Source of the DNA: Ampullaceana balthica
Lineage: Eukaryota; Mollusca; Gastropoda; Lymnaeidae
Assembly: GCA_944989445.1 (NCBI GenBank)
Contig: CALYLW010000019.1
Span: 2,825,148-2,889,147 of the forward strand
DNA length: 64,000 nt
Direction: 5' to 3'
Positions within the stretch are counted from its first letter, which is position 1. Each line of letters opens with the position of its first letter. Under the pieces are notes generated by a model. It worked only from the letters and a program-made list of their open reading frames with translations. It was not told where the DNA came from and made no database searches. A program made the translations under genes and the position numbers. Below, in pieces: positions 11,045 to 23,354 of this stretch.

Positions 11045-12913
11045 GGGGCCGTCCATAAATGATGCCACGCGATTTTTGCCGATTTTTGACTCGTCACGCG
11101 TCGTCACAAAAACTTAGACCCCCTCTCTAAAAATACGTCACAAATCTTTGACCCCCCCCAAAAAAACACAACAACAACAACATCAACAACAACAACACCC
11201 CCCCCCCAATTATTTTCTATTTGAAAATAAGTATGTTTCAAATCACTTTTATTGTCATTTAAGTATTTATTATTTATTTAGTGAAGTTCTACATTGTAAT
11301 ATCGTAACCCGCGTGAAGCATTTTTTAAAAACGTTTAACCGACCTTCAGAAAACAACGGTGTTAACATCCTTAGATTATATTTTATTTTCATGCATACAA
11401 ATTAAACATTGACTATTAATCATCACGGTTAACGTCTTTTTTAAAGAATTTTTTTTAATTTAAAAATAACATTTTTAAAATCTATTTTTAAAAAATCCCT
11501 CAATTGACTGACGGGCATCCCGTAAGAAAGAGGTCTGCGAACAGAGGTAAATAACCTCATCTGGGGTCAAAAAGGGAATTCTTGGGGGTAATGCAGACTC
11601 ATTTGGGACATATAACATCCACTACAATCCACTAGATATATTAAAATACGTCATGCGTACGTGTACACTTGGAACATATGCCCATTATTGAACCGGTTCC
11701 TTCCAGAAAATGCATTTTTTAAAAATTTTGACAACAATGTAGATTTCTTACCTAAGTACTATACGAAGACACCTAAATCTACCCTACTTTCATTTATATT
11801 GACACGAGTGACAATAATCTTAATCCACATGACTTGTCTGTATCAAGTATCCTTTCTATGATATTCAAAGTTAATGCCTTAAAAACTGAGCGAAGAAGAA
11901 AGTTATTTTGTGCTCCTCTCGAATTGCGATGTCAAGAATTTGATGCATTCAATAAAGTTAATGAATAGTTGACTAATTTTAAATGCGCTCATTTACCATT
12001 ATATCTAGAACAGTGCTTATCAAACTTTTTAGTATGGCGGACAGGCAGGAATTTGTTCCATTGCACCAGGAACCGGTACACTATTTTCCCTGCACTGACA
12101 ATTTTTTCGCTCCTTTTTTGAGAACACCTGCGGACCGGCAGCGGTCCGCAGACCATCAATTTGAGAAGCTCTGATCTAGAAGACTAGAATGGCCAAGGGC
12201 GTTTGACCAAAAACCAATCGAACAATTATATCAAAATTAAAACGTTTTTAATTTTTCAAATAGATCCCCCCCCCCTTTTTTCCCCTTTTAAAGAAAAAGG
12301 ATATTCCGTGTCGTTTTGACTGAAAATATCTACACATAATCCTATTCAGATCATTTTTAGACACTTGTCATGCTTGTAAAACTCACCAGTAGCATTTTCG
12401 GGGGGGGGCTAATGACGCTCCCCCGAAGCCCAGACTCATGTGAGCAGGACCTAGAGTCTGGGGGTTGGGGGGGGGGTTAACGCACACATAAACTTGTATA
12501 TTTTGGCCAAAAAATTGACGAGTCCTGCCGTGAGAGAACCAAACGGAGCTGCGGTTACATCACAAATGGTTTGATGTCAACATCAAACGACGCAGTGTAA
12601 CAATTTCATATGTTATCTTGTGGATTCTCAAACTTAAGGATTATAATTAGATTTAATTTTCGTGTCTTGATAGCTTACGCCAACCAGCGTCTACCGACCG
12701 GCACATTGAGAAGCACTGATTTTAAAAAAAAGAAGGAAAAAAAAGTCATTAAATAAATTGTAAGCGACCAAATATTTCAGTGGAAGTTTTATTTAAAGTT
12801 ACCCTTTTGATGTGACGTCACATTTCTTCAACCCCCCTCCCTCCCCCTCGTCACGCATCGTCACAAAAGTGTGACCCCCCCCCAGGTACGTGACGTCATT
12901 TATGGACGGCCCC
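11045..12913. mobile_element. Non-autonomous TIR DNA transposon, GGGGCCGTCC family
   Basis: The termini are inverted: GGGGCCGTCCATAAATGA on the left and TCATTTATGGACGGCCCC on the right. Subterminal GTCACGC and CCCCCC blocks repeat. The interior is AT-rich with no transposase I recognise, and carries a nested hAT MITE at 12011-12173 plus a fragment ending TTGAGAAGCACTG near 12717. Superfamily was not assigned. It sits in the upstream region of caveolin copy 2, where the copy-3 unit has no counterpart. Confidence 0.75.
12011..12173 (+). mobile_element. hAT MITE, CAGTGCTTCTCAAA family, member 2
   Basis: It starts CAGTGCTTATCAAAC and ends TTTGAGAAGCTCTG. It has a perfect 8-bp duplication ATCTAGAA (12003-12010 and 12174-12181). 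It is shorter than its siblings because of an internal deletion of the GGACCGG-rich part. Confidence 0.88.
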
Positions 12914-14195
12914 AAACCACAACGAGAAAAAAAAAGATTACAGTGTTATGAAAAATTTTGAATTCGGTTTTATCAATAAGAAGCCAACAAACAAAATCTA
13001 TTCTCCATCTTTTATTGTTTTCATCATTATTTATTGTCAGTAAAGTGGGTTTCCTAAATAACTTCGTTGAATGTTAAGTGATATGTTTGTTTACTTCATT
13101 TTACTCCTAAGATTTGTGATTGATATTACAAGGTCGAAGACTGCAATCAGATTAAGTTAGTAGAAAGTACGAGATGCAGATTTATGTCGAATATATAATT
13201 TAAAATAAATATTAAGAATAACAAATATCCAAACACGAACAAACCGATAAAATGTATTCTTTAAAAAAGAAAACTAGAAAAAATGCCGAAATATTGGATT
13301 GGAAGTGTTGTATGCGAATGTTATATTCGAAATGTTTTATTTAGCAGCAGTGAGGGACTTGGGGGAATCCTGGGTTCTCTTGCCTTGTACTAACATTTCG
13401 TTCTAAATTTAATATGAAAGCCAGAACTCTTCAGAGGTATTGAATGGCCAAATTTTGAGTTTGGTGGCGGTTCTTGAAAACTAAAAGACAAACCTTACAC
13501 GCTCCCCCCTTCAAGTCTCCGGGTAACGGTCATGGCCCATAACATCAAACCTGGAAGTGTGTGCCTATCACCCTGTAACTAACACTTTCGTGCGATATGC
13601 AACAGCGCAGACTGAAGTAGAGAACAGATCCGCAATATTATGTTTCACCGTTAGTTCTACTAAGATATTTTTAACATTGGTGTATCGACGTAACCTTGGA
13701 CTTCCCCGGAAGGTTATCCCAAGAGAAAGTGATATTTACTTATTGCCTGTACCAGCCTGTGAATGTAGGGTCGTATTTAGCTCAACGCATTTATTTCCTT
13801 AATTTATTGTACATAATTAATTAGACCCTAATGTCCGTAACCTGTATGATTTTTAATTAACTTTTTCTATAGACTACGATAAAAAAATATTTATAATTTA
13901 CTTTATAAAACATTTTTTTTCTTTTCAAGATTTTTTAATCTAATTGCCAAAAAGCTTTAAAATCTTTTGAATTTCTCATAATAAGTCTAAGCCAAAGATT
14001 GAACAAAATATCGATCTAAGAGTCCTCCTCGAACGTCCCTCCCACAATGAGCATAGAATACCTTCATAGAAAACCGAATTTCGTTTGCCCTCGGTAATAT
14101 GAAAGGGTGTCTAGAGTAAATAGCACGACATTGTGGTGATTGGTACGAAATGCCGACGTTCTCCGTAGCTCCCTATGATGTGCCGCACCCCCCAC
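12914..14195. other. Upstream region of caveolin copy 2, duplicated with the copy-3 unit
   Basis: No gene is seen, but blocks here match the copy-3 upstream region. The block around 13075-13220 (GACTGCAATCAGATT, AGAAAGTACGAGA) matches about 20765-20920. The block around 14065-14190 (AAAACCGAATTTCGTTTGCC) matches about 22685-22800. One degenerate copy of the 42-bp unit amplified in the copy-3 unit lies near 13706-13760. Confidence 0.65.
14139..14143 (+). promoter_or_regulatory. Inverted CCAAT box (ATTGG) upstream of copy 2
   Basis: ATTGG occurs in GGTGATTGGTACGAAA, and the same motif is at 22754-22758 in the copy-3 unit. ATTGG also lies 5' of copies 4 (32742) and 5 (47199). A promoter role is inference; the distance to the start codon is large here (about 670 bp). 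Confidence 0.3.
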
Positions 14196-14295
14196 CCACC
14201 CTGTCCCAACCTTTCCCCCTGTCCCAACCTTTCCCCCTGTCCCAACCTTTCCCCCTGTCTCAACCTTTCCCCCTGTCCCAACCCTTCCCCCAGTC
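14196..14295. repeat. 18-bp minisatellite (CCCTGTCCCAACCTTTCC)
   Basis: About six units in tandem upstream of caveolin copy 2. The homologous site in the copy-3 unit (about 22815-22840) has only one or two units, so the array expanded or contracted after duplication. The proline/serine- and glycine-rich open frames across it are repeat artefacts. Confidence 0.88.
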
Positions 14296-14809
14296 CCAAG
14301 CCTTGGACTTATGTAATTCATCAACTAATAAATACTGCGATACCGAGATATTGATGTCAACTCCTAGATGGACTCCACTGTAATGGCGTCATTTAGAATT
14401 TGTTGAAGAAAAGAAACTATTCACTGTAACATGACGTCATACAATTTGAAATATTGTGTGATATTTTTGTTTTTTTCCCCTCGCGAAATAAGTGTGTTTT
14501 TTTCGATTGGGGCTTAATTCATTAAGATTCGAATACGATTACTTGCCAACCACTCACTAAACATCTAGTAATACCAAACCCTAATTATGTTTCACTACAC
14601 TTAACACGATACGCAAATACAAGTTGAAGTTACTTCTGTGTTTGTATCCTAACATGGCAACGCGATTCCCTAACCCTGCACTACCAGGAAACCTGAGCAT
14701 ATATACCAGAGAAACCTGGGGTAAAGAGATCTGAACTTTGGCGTGGAGACTTATCCCAGTGAGGACTTTTACTTAGTGGAGTTACAGGACAGCTGACCAT
14801 CAAGTGACC

Positions 14810-16731
14810 ATGGGCTACGAACTGGACATGATCAACAGGGACCCCAACGGACTCAATGACCACATCAGGGTAAGTTTGTTGGTCAGTCCTTTCCTGGAAA
14901 TAAATCTGGTCGAAATGAAGCTGGTCTAAATAAAGCGGGTCTAAATAAAGCTGGTCGAAATGAAGCTACAGTAAACCAACCAAAGTCACAAAGTAAGACA
15001 AGGTTAACATCAAGTGAAAGTCTTCGGATAACACAAAAATATATTCGTTTGTAAAATGTGCGATGTTCATTATTCTGAGAAGTGAGATGTTCATTATTCT
15101 GAGAAATGAGATGTTCATTATTCTGAGAAGTGAGATGTTCATTTCACTGTGGAAATGTGGATGTGAGAGTGGTTTGTTCAGGAAGTTAGACATCAAATCA
15201 AGGCGTAACACTTTGTGCATCGATGGGCAGATTTTGTTTGTTTCAAGTTTTTTATCATTGAAATAAATCATCTAAAAATAGTTTGAAATTCTAGTTTTGC
15301 TCACCATGAACATTTTTTAGAAAATATCTAATTTTTTTAAAAGTTGAAAACTATTTTTTATTAACTACTAATTTGTTAAGGAGACATTTTACTTTTTAAA
15401 AGACATGCCTTTAATAAAATTATTTTGTTTAAATACAAAAAAATATATTAGGATCTAAGATCATGTTTTTGATTATAAAGATTGTCATAATAAAATTCTA
15501 GATACACAAACTATTTGAGTCGCAATAACAATAAATTAAAGCTCTATTGATGGACAGATACAAAATAAAAGTTTCGACCAATTCCCTTTTTAGTTAAGAT
15601 AAGAAACACACGTATTTAAATTATATTTATATATATATTACATACTATTATTAACTATACCATGGAAACAAAATTAATTAGAGATTTTTTTTAAACTCAG
15701 GGAAACTAAAGGAAGGAAGATGGTCACACTTATATAACTAAAATACTTTTACAGTTGCCTAACATTACCGTTAGTTAGACATCCTCAAATAAGAGGTGAC
15801 AATTTTAAGACATATCTCGAGAAAAATCAGAAAGTGAATTATGGGATACTTTCATTGCTGTAAAGCACCAAATAAAGTTTTTTCTGATTGTTGAGTTAGA
15901 AACAAAGAAGAGTTCACAAAGTGTGTAAACAATGCAGCATACAATTTACTCTTGACACCATATCACCTATAATTATTGCCATAGTTACACCCGCCTTGAC
16001 TGGGGACTGGTATTTTTAATGCCATTTTACATGAATTCTTGTGGATTATAGTTTGTTATGGATACAGATTAAAGCGTACACATAATTTATTAAACATAAG
16101 CGGCGGAATTTAATTATTTTAAAAACAATTGTTTTATTTAAAAACTGACAAAGCTAAGACACTTTAGAATTTAAAATAGGTCATGAACATTCAAAATTGT
16201 GTATTTATATATGAAAATATTTCCCCATTCTTTATTATTGCATAATATTTACAAGCTGTAAATTGAGTAGTAGGTGCAATTATAGACATTAATGAGCAGT
16301 AATATCCATTTATAGTTATCCTATCTTAAGAAATGCATACAAGGAGTGGGCATTATTTTAAATTACAGTATTGACATTGTTTTAATATTTAGGTCCTGTT
16401 TGAAGAAGTCCTCGCTGAGCCGGACGGCGCCCACTCCATCAACTGTGTCTGGAATTGCGCCTACAAATGTTTCAACGGTTGCAAAGGTTGCTGCTACAAG
16501 CTCTTGACCCTGATCTGTGGCATCCCTCTGGCCATGTGCTGGGGTTGCGAGTTCGCCTACATCACCTTCTTGCACGTGTGGTACGTGACCCCATGCATGA
16601 GGACCTACATGATCAACTGCGGATGTCTGCAGAAGTTCTACGGCACCTGTCTGGCGTGTTACTGCCAGCCGCTCTGCGAGGCTTACAGTTATTGCCTCAG
16701 CAACATCCGGGTGACCAATATGAAGGGATAA
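14810..16731 (+). CDS. CAV: Caveolin, copy 2 of tandem array (two coding exons)
   Basis: Exon 1 is 14810-14869 (starts MGYELDMINRDPNG) with a GTAAGT donor. Exon 2 is 16393-16731 after a TAATATTTAG acceptor, ending in TAA. The phase-0 intron is 1,523 bp and includes short tandem repeats (about 17 bp near 14906-14966 and 24 bp near 15063-15140). The protein is 132 aa, with signature FEEVLAEP at 23-30, scaffolding-like segment 37-56, hairpin about 57-87 with Pro65 and Pro87, and C-terminal segment 88-132. It has 17 cysteines, the highest in the array. All three positions equivalent to palmitoylated Cys133, 143 and 156 of caveolin-1 are cysteine (88, 98, 111). Cysteines at 38, 42, 46, 50 and 54 recur every four residues. 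A likely poly(A) signal AATAAA lies at about 17393. Its nearest relative is copy 3. The role as a caveola scaffold is inferred from the family. Confidence 0.94.
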
Positions 16732-17646
16732 CACCGCCTGGATCTCGAAATGCTCGTCATCACTTGAAGCTAGAAGACACGAAGAGGGGGGGGGGCGTGT
16801 TGTGTTACAACATAGGGCTTAGCCTCCGTGTCCTCCATTTTATTTCTGTAGTTAAGTAGATCTCGATATTTTGATATTGTTCCTGTCTGATCTTTGGAAG
16901 TTGAGATTTGAAATTGATGTAAGTTTTTTTTTAATTGATGTCCAATGGAATTTTTCCAATAATAAAAGCAATAATAATATTAATAATCGTAACACTTATT
17001 ATTATTATAATTGTGGGGAAGATAATGATAACAATGTTTTTTTTTAAAATTTAGTATTATTTTCTTTTTTAATTTTTGATTTCTGGAGACATATTTTATA
17101 ATTCACCATTTTATAATACTTGAAAGTAACTATTGTTTGTCTTTTAAGACTATGTTACTTTTTAATCTTTATATGGCGAATATTATTTAAGACACAACAT
17201 AAAGTAAGGCCATACTAAATATGAGCGGTAGGACATCTGTGTAGTTCTAGACTCGACCAAGTGATATTAAATAAGTTGGCAATATTTACAATCTGTTATT
17301 TGTTGAGTTTACAAAAGGTGATCTTATGTACACCGTGTGATATCTTCTTGTATTTATTTATTTATAAGTTGTGCTAAGTTTACTCCAAATTCAATAAAGT
17401 ATGTTGTAACAAAATTATAAAATCGTGTTTGTTTAGTTCTTAACTAAGATAATAATTTCTTGAATGCACATGTCAATGTGTGATATTTAGTGGTCGATTG
17501 AGTGCATTTGATATCATCTTATTTTTTCTGTGGAAGCAGTATTACACTTAAGGTGAAACAGAAATTTTAAGAGTTTTTCTTTTTACCTTATAACTCTATT
17601 CTCAGGCAATTTAACATCAAGTATACCTGAAAATTTTTTTTTAACA
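16732..17646. other. 3' flank of caveolin copy 2
   Basis: Probable 3' untranslated region and flank, alignable in blocks with 25110-26100 downstream of copy 3 (for example GACACAACATAAAGTAAG and ACCGTGTGATA). It ends with AATAAAGTATGTTG near 17393. No other gene is seen. Confidence 0.5.
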
Positions 17647-17851
17647 CTAGTCGACCCGCGGCATACGCCGCAGAGTTGCTCATAGATGAGTGAAGACTTC
17701 GTGAAAGATACAATTTTCCAAATGGGGTGATTTTGAGGATAAAATTGCGTGAAAATATGGAACTCTGGAGCGAGCTACCTACAACTGTCCGTTACTGATG
17801 ACCGGTGTTGATAGATAGAGGCATATCTTTTTGAAATTTTGTCCCTGTGTC

Positions 17852-17925
17852 TTATTAATTGTTATATTAATTGTTATATTAATTGTTATATTAATTGTTA
17901 TATTAATTGTTATATTAATTGTTAT
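17852..17925. repeat. 12-bp minisatellite (TTAATTGTTATA)
   Basis: About six perfect units. The isoleucine/valine-rich and threonine-rich open frames across this stretch are artefacts of the 12-bp period. Confidence 0.9.
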
Positions 17926-18044
17926 TGCAAAGGCTAACCTAAGAGGTAATTGTCGCCGTGTAAAAGTAAAAGGTAAATTTGAATCTGATTGTGTGAGGGA
18001 AATCCGGGGAATAAGGACAGTTTGTGCGGTATCAGCTGCAATAG

Positions 18045-18536
18045 ATAGACTCCCTAGCACATTGCGGTGAATGTTGGTAACAGTCAGTCTTGTTCCGTTA
18101 CAGAGAACTCTTTCTGGCATGAGGTGATAGGCTCCCTAGCACATTGCGGTGAATGTTGGCAACAGTCAGTCTTGTTCCGTTACAGAGACCTCTTTCTGGC
18201 ATGAGGTGATAGGCTCCCTAGCACATTGCGGTGAATGTTGGTAACAGTCAGTCTTGTTCCGTTACAGAGAACTCTTTCTGGCATGAGGTGATAGGCTCCC
18301 TAGCACATTGCGGTGAATGTTGGTAACAGTCAGTCTTGTTCCGTTACAGAGACCTCTTTCTGGCATGAGGTGATAGGCTCCCTAGCACATTGCGGTGAAT
18401 GTTGGTAACAGTCAGTCTTGTTCCGTTACAGAGACCTCTTTCTGGCATGAGGTGATAGGCTCCCTAGCACATTGCGGTGAATGTTGGTAACAGTCAGTCT
18501 TGTTCCGTTACAGAGAACTCTTTCTGGCATGAGGTT
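18045..18536. repeat. 82-bp tandem repeat, six units
   Basis: The block GCACATTGCGGTGAATG recurs every 82 bp at 18057, 18139, 18221, 18303, 18385 and 18467. The units are nearly identical; AACTC versus ACCTC variants alternate irregularly. Confidence 0.92.
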
Positions 18537-18831
18537 TATGAAAAGCATGACAACTGAACCCATTTTAATTTTTAGTTTATGCGTAGGCACACACACACAA
18601 TACACACACACACGCACGCGCACACACACAATACACGTATATATAAGCACACGATTGCTGACATTGACGTAAACCGACGCATGTACAGAATAACACATGT
18701 TCAACACAGACATGAACGGGTGCAAACAGTGTTATGTTATTTGAACAATGCCAGGATTTTTGCTGTTGTATACATTACATACTGATAATTCTTCAAACAT
18801 TAGGCTCCTACTTCGTTAATTTAGGCGCAAC

Positions 18832-18962
18832 ACAGGTTATCCGTCAGTCTGTCGCAACACAGGTTATCCGTCAGTCTGTCGCAACACAGGTTATCCGTCA
18901 GTCTGTCGCAACACAGGTTATCCGTCAGTCTGTCGCAACACAGGTTATCCGTCAGTCTGTTT
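18832..18962. repeat. 27-bp minisatellite, five units
   Basis: The unit GCAACACAGGTTATCCGTCA plus GTCTGTC is repeated five times with almost no variation. Confidence 0.9.
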
Positions 18963-19156
18963 CTTGTGTCACATTTTATATAATTCAAAGCTGAAAACTG
19001 CTGTTCACACGTATAAGATGATCTAAACTAAACAAAGTAAAAATAGCATCCCCAAAAGTTTTAAATGATTTAAATTTATTTGGCTGAGAATTCCACGCTT
19101 TGAGGATTTCATTTTAATAAATATCAATTATGTTGTCCATTGTGATCTCTTTACAC

Positions 19157-19342
19157 CAGTGCTTCTCAAAGTGGTGGTCCGCGAACCGGTGCCGGTCCGT
19201 GGGCCATCCGCTGCCGGTCCGCAGATGTTCTCAAAAAAAGGACAGAAAAAATTGTCAGTGCAGGGAAAATAGTGCACCGGTCCCTTGTGCAATGGAAAAA
19301 ATTCCTGCTGGTCCACAATACTAAAAAGTTTGAGAAGCACTG
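19157..19342 (-). mobile_element. hAT MITE, CAGTGCTTCTCAAA family, member 3
   Basis: It has inverted ends CAGTGCTTCTCAAA and TTTGAGAAGCACTG. A perfect 8-bp duplication CTTTACAC flanks it (19149-19156 and 19343-19350). It is in opposite orientation to member 1. Confidence 0.92.
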
Positions 19343-19439
19343 CTTTACACCGCATCTTCTCAATTGTTGTACGCCGATCAGAGAATTTTTCTTTTCATGT
19401 AGAGCTTTATTGACATTTCAATAGCTCCATTTCTAGATT

Positions 19440-20598
19440 TTCAATTTCTAACAATTGTAAGTATGCAAGAATGATCAAGTTCTTCAAACTTATATTTATG
19501 TGGATGGAAGATTGTGTGAAAATTGTTAAGAATTTTCTAGATGCCTTTTTAGATTTGGAAAATAGTTCAGCTTCACACTAGAAAAATCTCTTTCAAAAGC
19601 ACGAAGTTTTCTTTCAAATGTTTTTAAATCACAAAATATCTTTTCTGCCGTTTTACCCAAGCCTTGCAATAGTGTGCTCAGTACATTTAAGTTTTGTGTA
19701 AAATCTGTAAAAACATAAAGTTGATGAGCCAGACCATATCAGTGAGCTGCGGATAATCATCCTGCCCAATTTCACACCAGCTGATTGCGAATCTCTATAA
19801 AAAAAAACGTCCTCTCCTCAACCATAAGACACTATTGTACATGAGCGAAGTGTTATACTGTGTTGAACCTCATCAAGAGGTGCTTGAAACTTTTGACAAT
19901 TAAGAGTTGGGGCCATGATGACATCTTTGAGAACATCAAATATGTTGCAGCTGTCCCTGGCACAAAGAGCTTATTGGTGAATGAGACAATGAAACTGAAT
20001 GACTGGATGTTTGGTTTCTTAAACAAAGAACTGTATGAAACCAGGTGTTGTTCCTAACACGCAAGGCGCACCATCACTAGTAATGGAAACTACTTTTTCT
20101 GGTTTTATGTCTTGTAAAAAATCTTCCGTCGCATCATCATAAATATATCTTCCTTGTTTTCTATCGGGTAAAGATGACAATTTAACCAGCATCTCTTCCC
20201 ACATCGTATCACCAACAGCATGTCGCTAAATTATTGCTAGCCTTTAATGTTTATTTATGTGTGTGTCTGGTTATCTATATCTCCGCCTTCATCCAAGCAC
20301 ATCAGTGAAATTTGAAAACTGCTCGTTATTCGATGGTTTGTTTTAGAAAAATAATTGCAAAAAGCATCTTATAATTCCTCAATTTTCCTTCAATTAACAC
20401 ATTCCGTTTAGCTTCATCATGTTCAATGAGTGGGTAAGTGATACGTTCAAGAACAGACTAAAACACTTATTTAAAATATATAGGATTATTTTGTGTGATT
20501 TTTAAAAAAAATTATGGAAGTAATATTTTAGTCGCGTGCCGGATGATGAGGCTCTGCGTGCCGACTGTGGCACGCGTGCCGTAGATTCGCCATCACTA
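19440..20598 (-). pseudogene. Dead hAT transposase, GTGATGGCGAATC-terminus family
   Basis: On the minus strand, fragments read VVSITSDGAPCVLG (20019-20204), matching the catalytic-core DGAP motif of hAT transposases of the ZBED5/FAM200 type. Further on come WLINFMF and DLKTFERKLRAFERDF, matching the downstream helical region. Stops and frameshifts separate the pieces. The 20520-20598 end (GTGCCGGATGATGAGG to CGCCATCACTA) matches the end of the small MITE at 23908-24095, so that MITE is a deletion derivative of this family. The other terminus was not located. Confidence 0.8.
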
Positions 20599-21159
20599 TC
20601 CTAGAGGGATTGTTAACCACATCCTGTGATCTAAAAATAGATGCGAGGCTTTAGGCCAAGTAAATTTTTAGCGTAAGATACTCAATTCCTCACTTAATTT
20701 TTAGTGTAAGATACTCAATTCTTACATATTTTTATTTTGAGTAAAGTCAGAATCGTAAAAAATTTAGTTGAATGTTAAGTGGTCAGTTTGTTTACCTGAT
20801 TTGACTGCTAAGATTTGTGAGTGACAATAAAAGGGAGAAGACTGCAATCAGATTGAGTTATTAGAAAGTACGAGAAAAAGAGTTCTGTCGAATATATTTT
20901 AAAATAAATACTGAGAATAAAAAAATATACAAGTACGAATGATTCGACAAAAGTTATTATTTTTAAAAAATATATTTATATAAAAATAATATTTATTATT
21001 ATACAATCTATAACATGCCGCTTTCCTGTATTCGAAATGTTGTATTCGAAATGTTTTATCCAACAGTAGTGTGTGACGTAGTGGATTTCTGGGTTCTTTT
21101 CACTGGTACTAACATTTCGGACGTAAGTTATTATGAAAGCCAAAACTTGAGGACTAATA

Positions 21160-22355
21160 GACAAGTTGTATTTACTCCCCTGCCTATTACAGTTATCTAA
21201 AGAGAAAGTGGCATTTAATCCATGCCCATTAAAGTTATCGCAGAAAAAGTTGCATTTAATCCCTGCCTATTAAAGTTATCTAAAGAGAAAGTGGCATTTA
21301 CTCCCTGCCTATTACAGTGATCCCAAGAGAAAGTGGTATTTACTTCCTTCCTATATTAACATTTATCCCAAGACAAAGTGATATTTAATCACTTATTAAC
21401 AGTTATCACAAGGGAAATTGATATTTACTCCTTTCCTATATTAACAATTTACCCCAAAGAAATTGATATTTACTCCCTACCTATTACAGCTGTCCCAAGA
21501 GAAATTGATATTTCCTCCCTACCTATTACAGCTGTCCCAAGAGAAATTGATATTTCCTCCCTACCTATTACAGCTGTCCCAAGAGAAATTGATATTTCCT
21601 CCCTACCTATTACAGCTGTCCCAAGAGAAATTGATATTTCCACCCTACCTATTACAGTTGTCCCATGAGAAATTGATATTTCCTCCCTACCTATTACAGC
21701 TGTCCCATGAGAAATTGATATTTCCTCCCTACCTATTACAGCTGTCCCATGAGAAATTGATATTTCCTCCCTACCTATTACAGCTGTCCCATGAGAAATT
21801 GATATTTCCTCCCTACCTATTACAGCTGTCCCATGAGAAATTGATATTTCCTCCCTACCTATTACAGCTGTCCCATGAGAAATTGATATTTCCTCCCTAC
21901 CTATTACAGCTGTCCCATGAGAAATTGATATTTCCTCCCTACCTATTACAGCTGTCCCATGAGAAATTGATATTTCCTCCCTACCTATTACAGCTGTCCC
22001 ATGAGAAATTGATATTTCCTCCCTACCTATTACAGCTGTCCCATGAGAAATTGATATTTCCTCCCTACCTATTACAGCTGTCCCATGAGAAATTGATATT
22101 TCCTCCCTACCTATTAAAGCTGTCCCATGAGAAATTGATATTTCCTCCTTACCTATTACAGCTGTCCCATGACAAATTGATATTTCCTCCCTACCTATTA
22201 CAGCTGTCCCATGAGAAATTGATATTTCCTCCCTACCTATTACAGCTGTCCTATGAGAAATTGATATTTCCTCCCTACCTATTACAGCTGTCCTAAGAGA
22301 AAGTGGCGTCTACTCCCTTCAAATATTCAGTTATCAAAAATTGATATTTACTCAT
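21160..22355. repeat. 42-bp minisatellite upstream of caveolin copy 3
   Basis: The unit contains GAGAAATTGATATTTCCTCC and CTACCTATTACAGCTGTCCC. About 20 near-identical copies run from about 21470 to 22290, with degenerate copies on the 5' side (from 21160) and the 3' side. Because 42 is divisible by three, a 277-codon frame (14-residue repeat EKLIFPPYLLQLSH) stays open. I treat this frame as non-coding, since it has no exon context and its sequence tracks the DNA repeat exactly. Confidence 0.93.
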
Positions 22356-22753
22356 TGCCTTTAACATCCTGTGTATGTTAGGCCATATAACTCAGTGTTG
22401 TTATGTTCATCAAGTTATTGTACAGAATTAAGAGACCCTCGTATACGTAGAATGTTATATTTTTGATTAACTTATTCAAATGACTAAATAAAAAATAAAT
22501 TAGAATTTACTTTATAAGACACTTTTCTTTTCCTCTTCGCGGTTTTTATTTCTATTTGCCGACAAGCGTTGACATCTTTTGAATTTCTCATAATAAGCCA
22601 AAGTAAAAAATTGAACAAAATATCGATCGATGTGTCCTTACGTCCCTTCGCAATGAACTTTGCTGTCATAGAATACCTACATTGAAAACCGAATTTCGTT
22701 TGCCCTCGGTAATATGAAAGGGTGTCTAAAGTAAATAGCTCAACATTGTGCTG

Positions 22754-22758
22754 ATTGG
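22754..22758 (+). promoter_or_regulatory. Inverted CCAAT box (ATTGG) upstream of copy 3
   Basis: ATTGG in CTGATTGGTACAAA at the position homologous to 14139 upstream of copy 2. A promoter role is inferred only from conservation between the two units. Confidence 0.3.
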
Positions 22759-23354
22759 TACAAAATACAGACGACCTCCGTAGCTCCCTATGATGTGCCG
22801 CACCACCCCCACCCACCCTGTCCCAACCTTTCCCCCAGTCCCAAGCGTTGGACTTGTGTACTTCATCAACTAATAAACACTGCGATACCGAGATACCGAC
22901 ATCGACTCCTAGATGGACTCCTTGTAATGACGTCATTCAGAAAGTGATTAAGAAAATTAATTATTTACAGTAAGATAGCGTCATAAAATTTGATGAATCT
23001 CGTAAATTTTGGATTATCTTCTTCAAGAAATATGATTATATTTTTCCCAGTGTGACGTAATTCCTTTAGCTTCGAGTACGATTACGTTCCTACCACTCCC
23101 GATATCATCCAGTTACACCAAACCTCAATAAGTATCGCTGCATATAACACGATATCCGAATACCAGTTCAAGTAAGTTCTTGTGTGTCTTTCCTAACATG
23201 GCAACGCGAGTTTCCAAACACCGTACTTCCAGGAAACCTGAGCATAGATACTTGAGAAACCTGAGGTAAATAATTTTGAAATTATGTTTGGAGGCTCGTC
23301 CCGGCTAGTTCTTGTTGTCAGTGGAGCTACAGGACAGCGGACCATCAAGTGACC

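Larger units (their letters stand above)
17647..18540 (-). mobile_element. Helitron-like 3' terminus with internal minisatellites
   Basis: Read on the minus strand, a hairpin GCGGCGTATGCCGC is followed by CTAG and then T at 17650-17646, the form of a Helitron 3' end. The same terminus style begins the 850-bp Helitron at 44479. Inside are two tandem arrays, annotated separately. The far (5') end is not identified, so the right boundary is arbitrary. Confidence 0.5.

Noticed and set aside
14681..14863. Antisense frame over exon 1 of copy 2 as a separate gene
   Set aside because: It overlaps the caveolin first exon and its 5' untranslated region; it has no family features.
16363..16734. Antisense open frames over caveolin exons (also at 1886-2131, 35642-35845 and 49814-50011)
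   Set aside because: They are shadows of the coding strand: conserved only because exon 2 is conserved, with no independent motif.
17852..18962. CRISPR-like array of direct repeats
   Set aside because: The 12-, 82- and 27-bp repeats are head-to-tail tandem units without unique spacers, and the genome is eukaryotic.
21463..22296. 277-codon open frame with 14-residue repeats
   Set aside because: It is the 42-bp minisatellite read in frame. The period is divisible by three, the units vary at the DNA level without codon-position bias, and no exon signals or domain are present.
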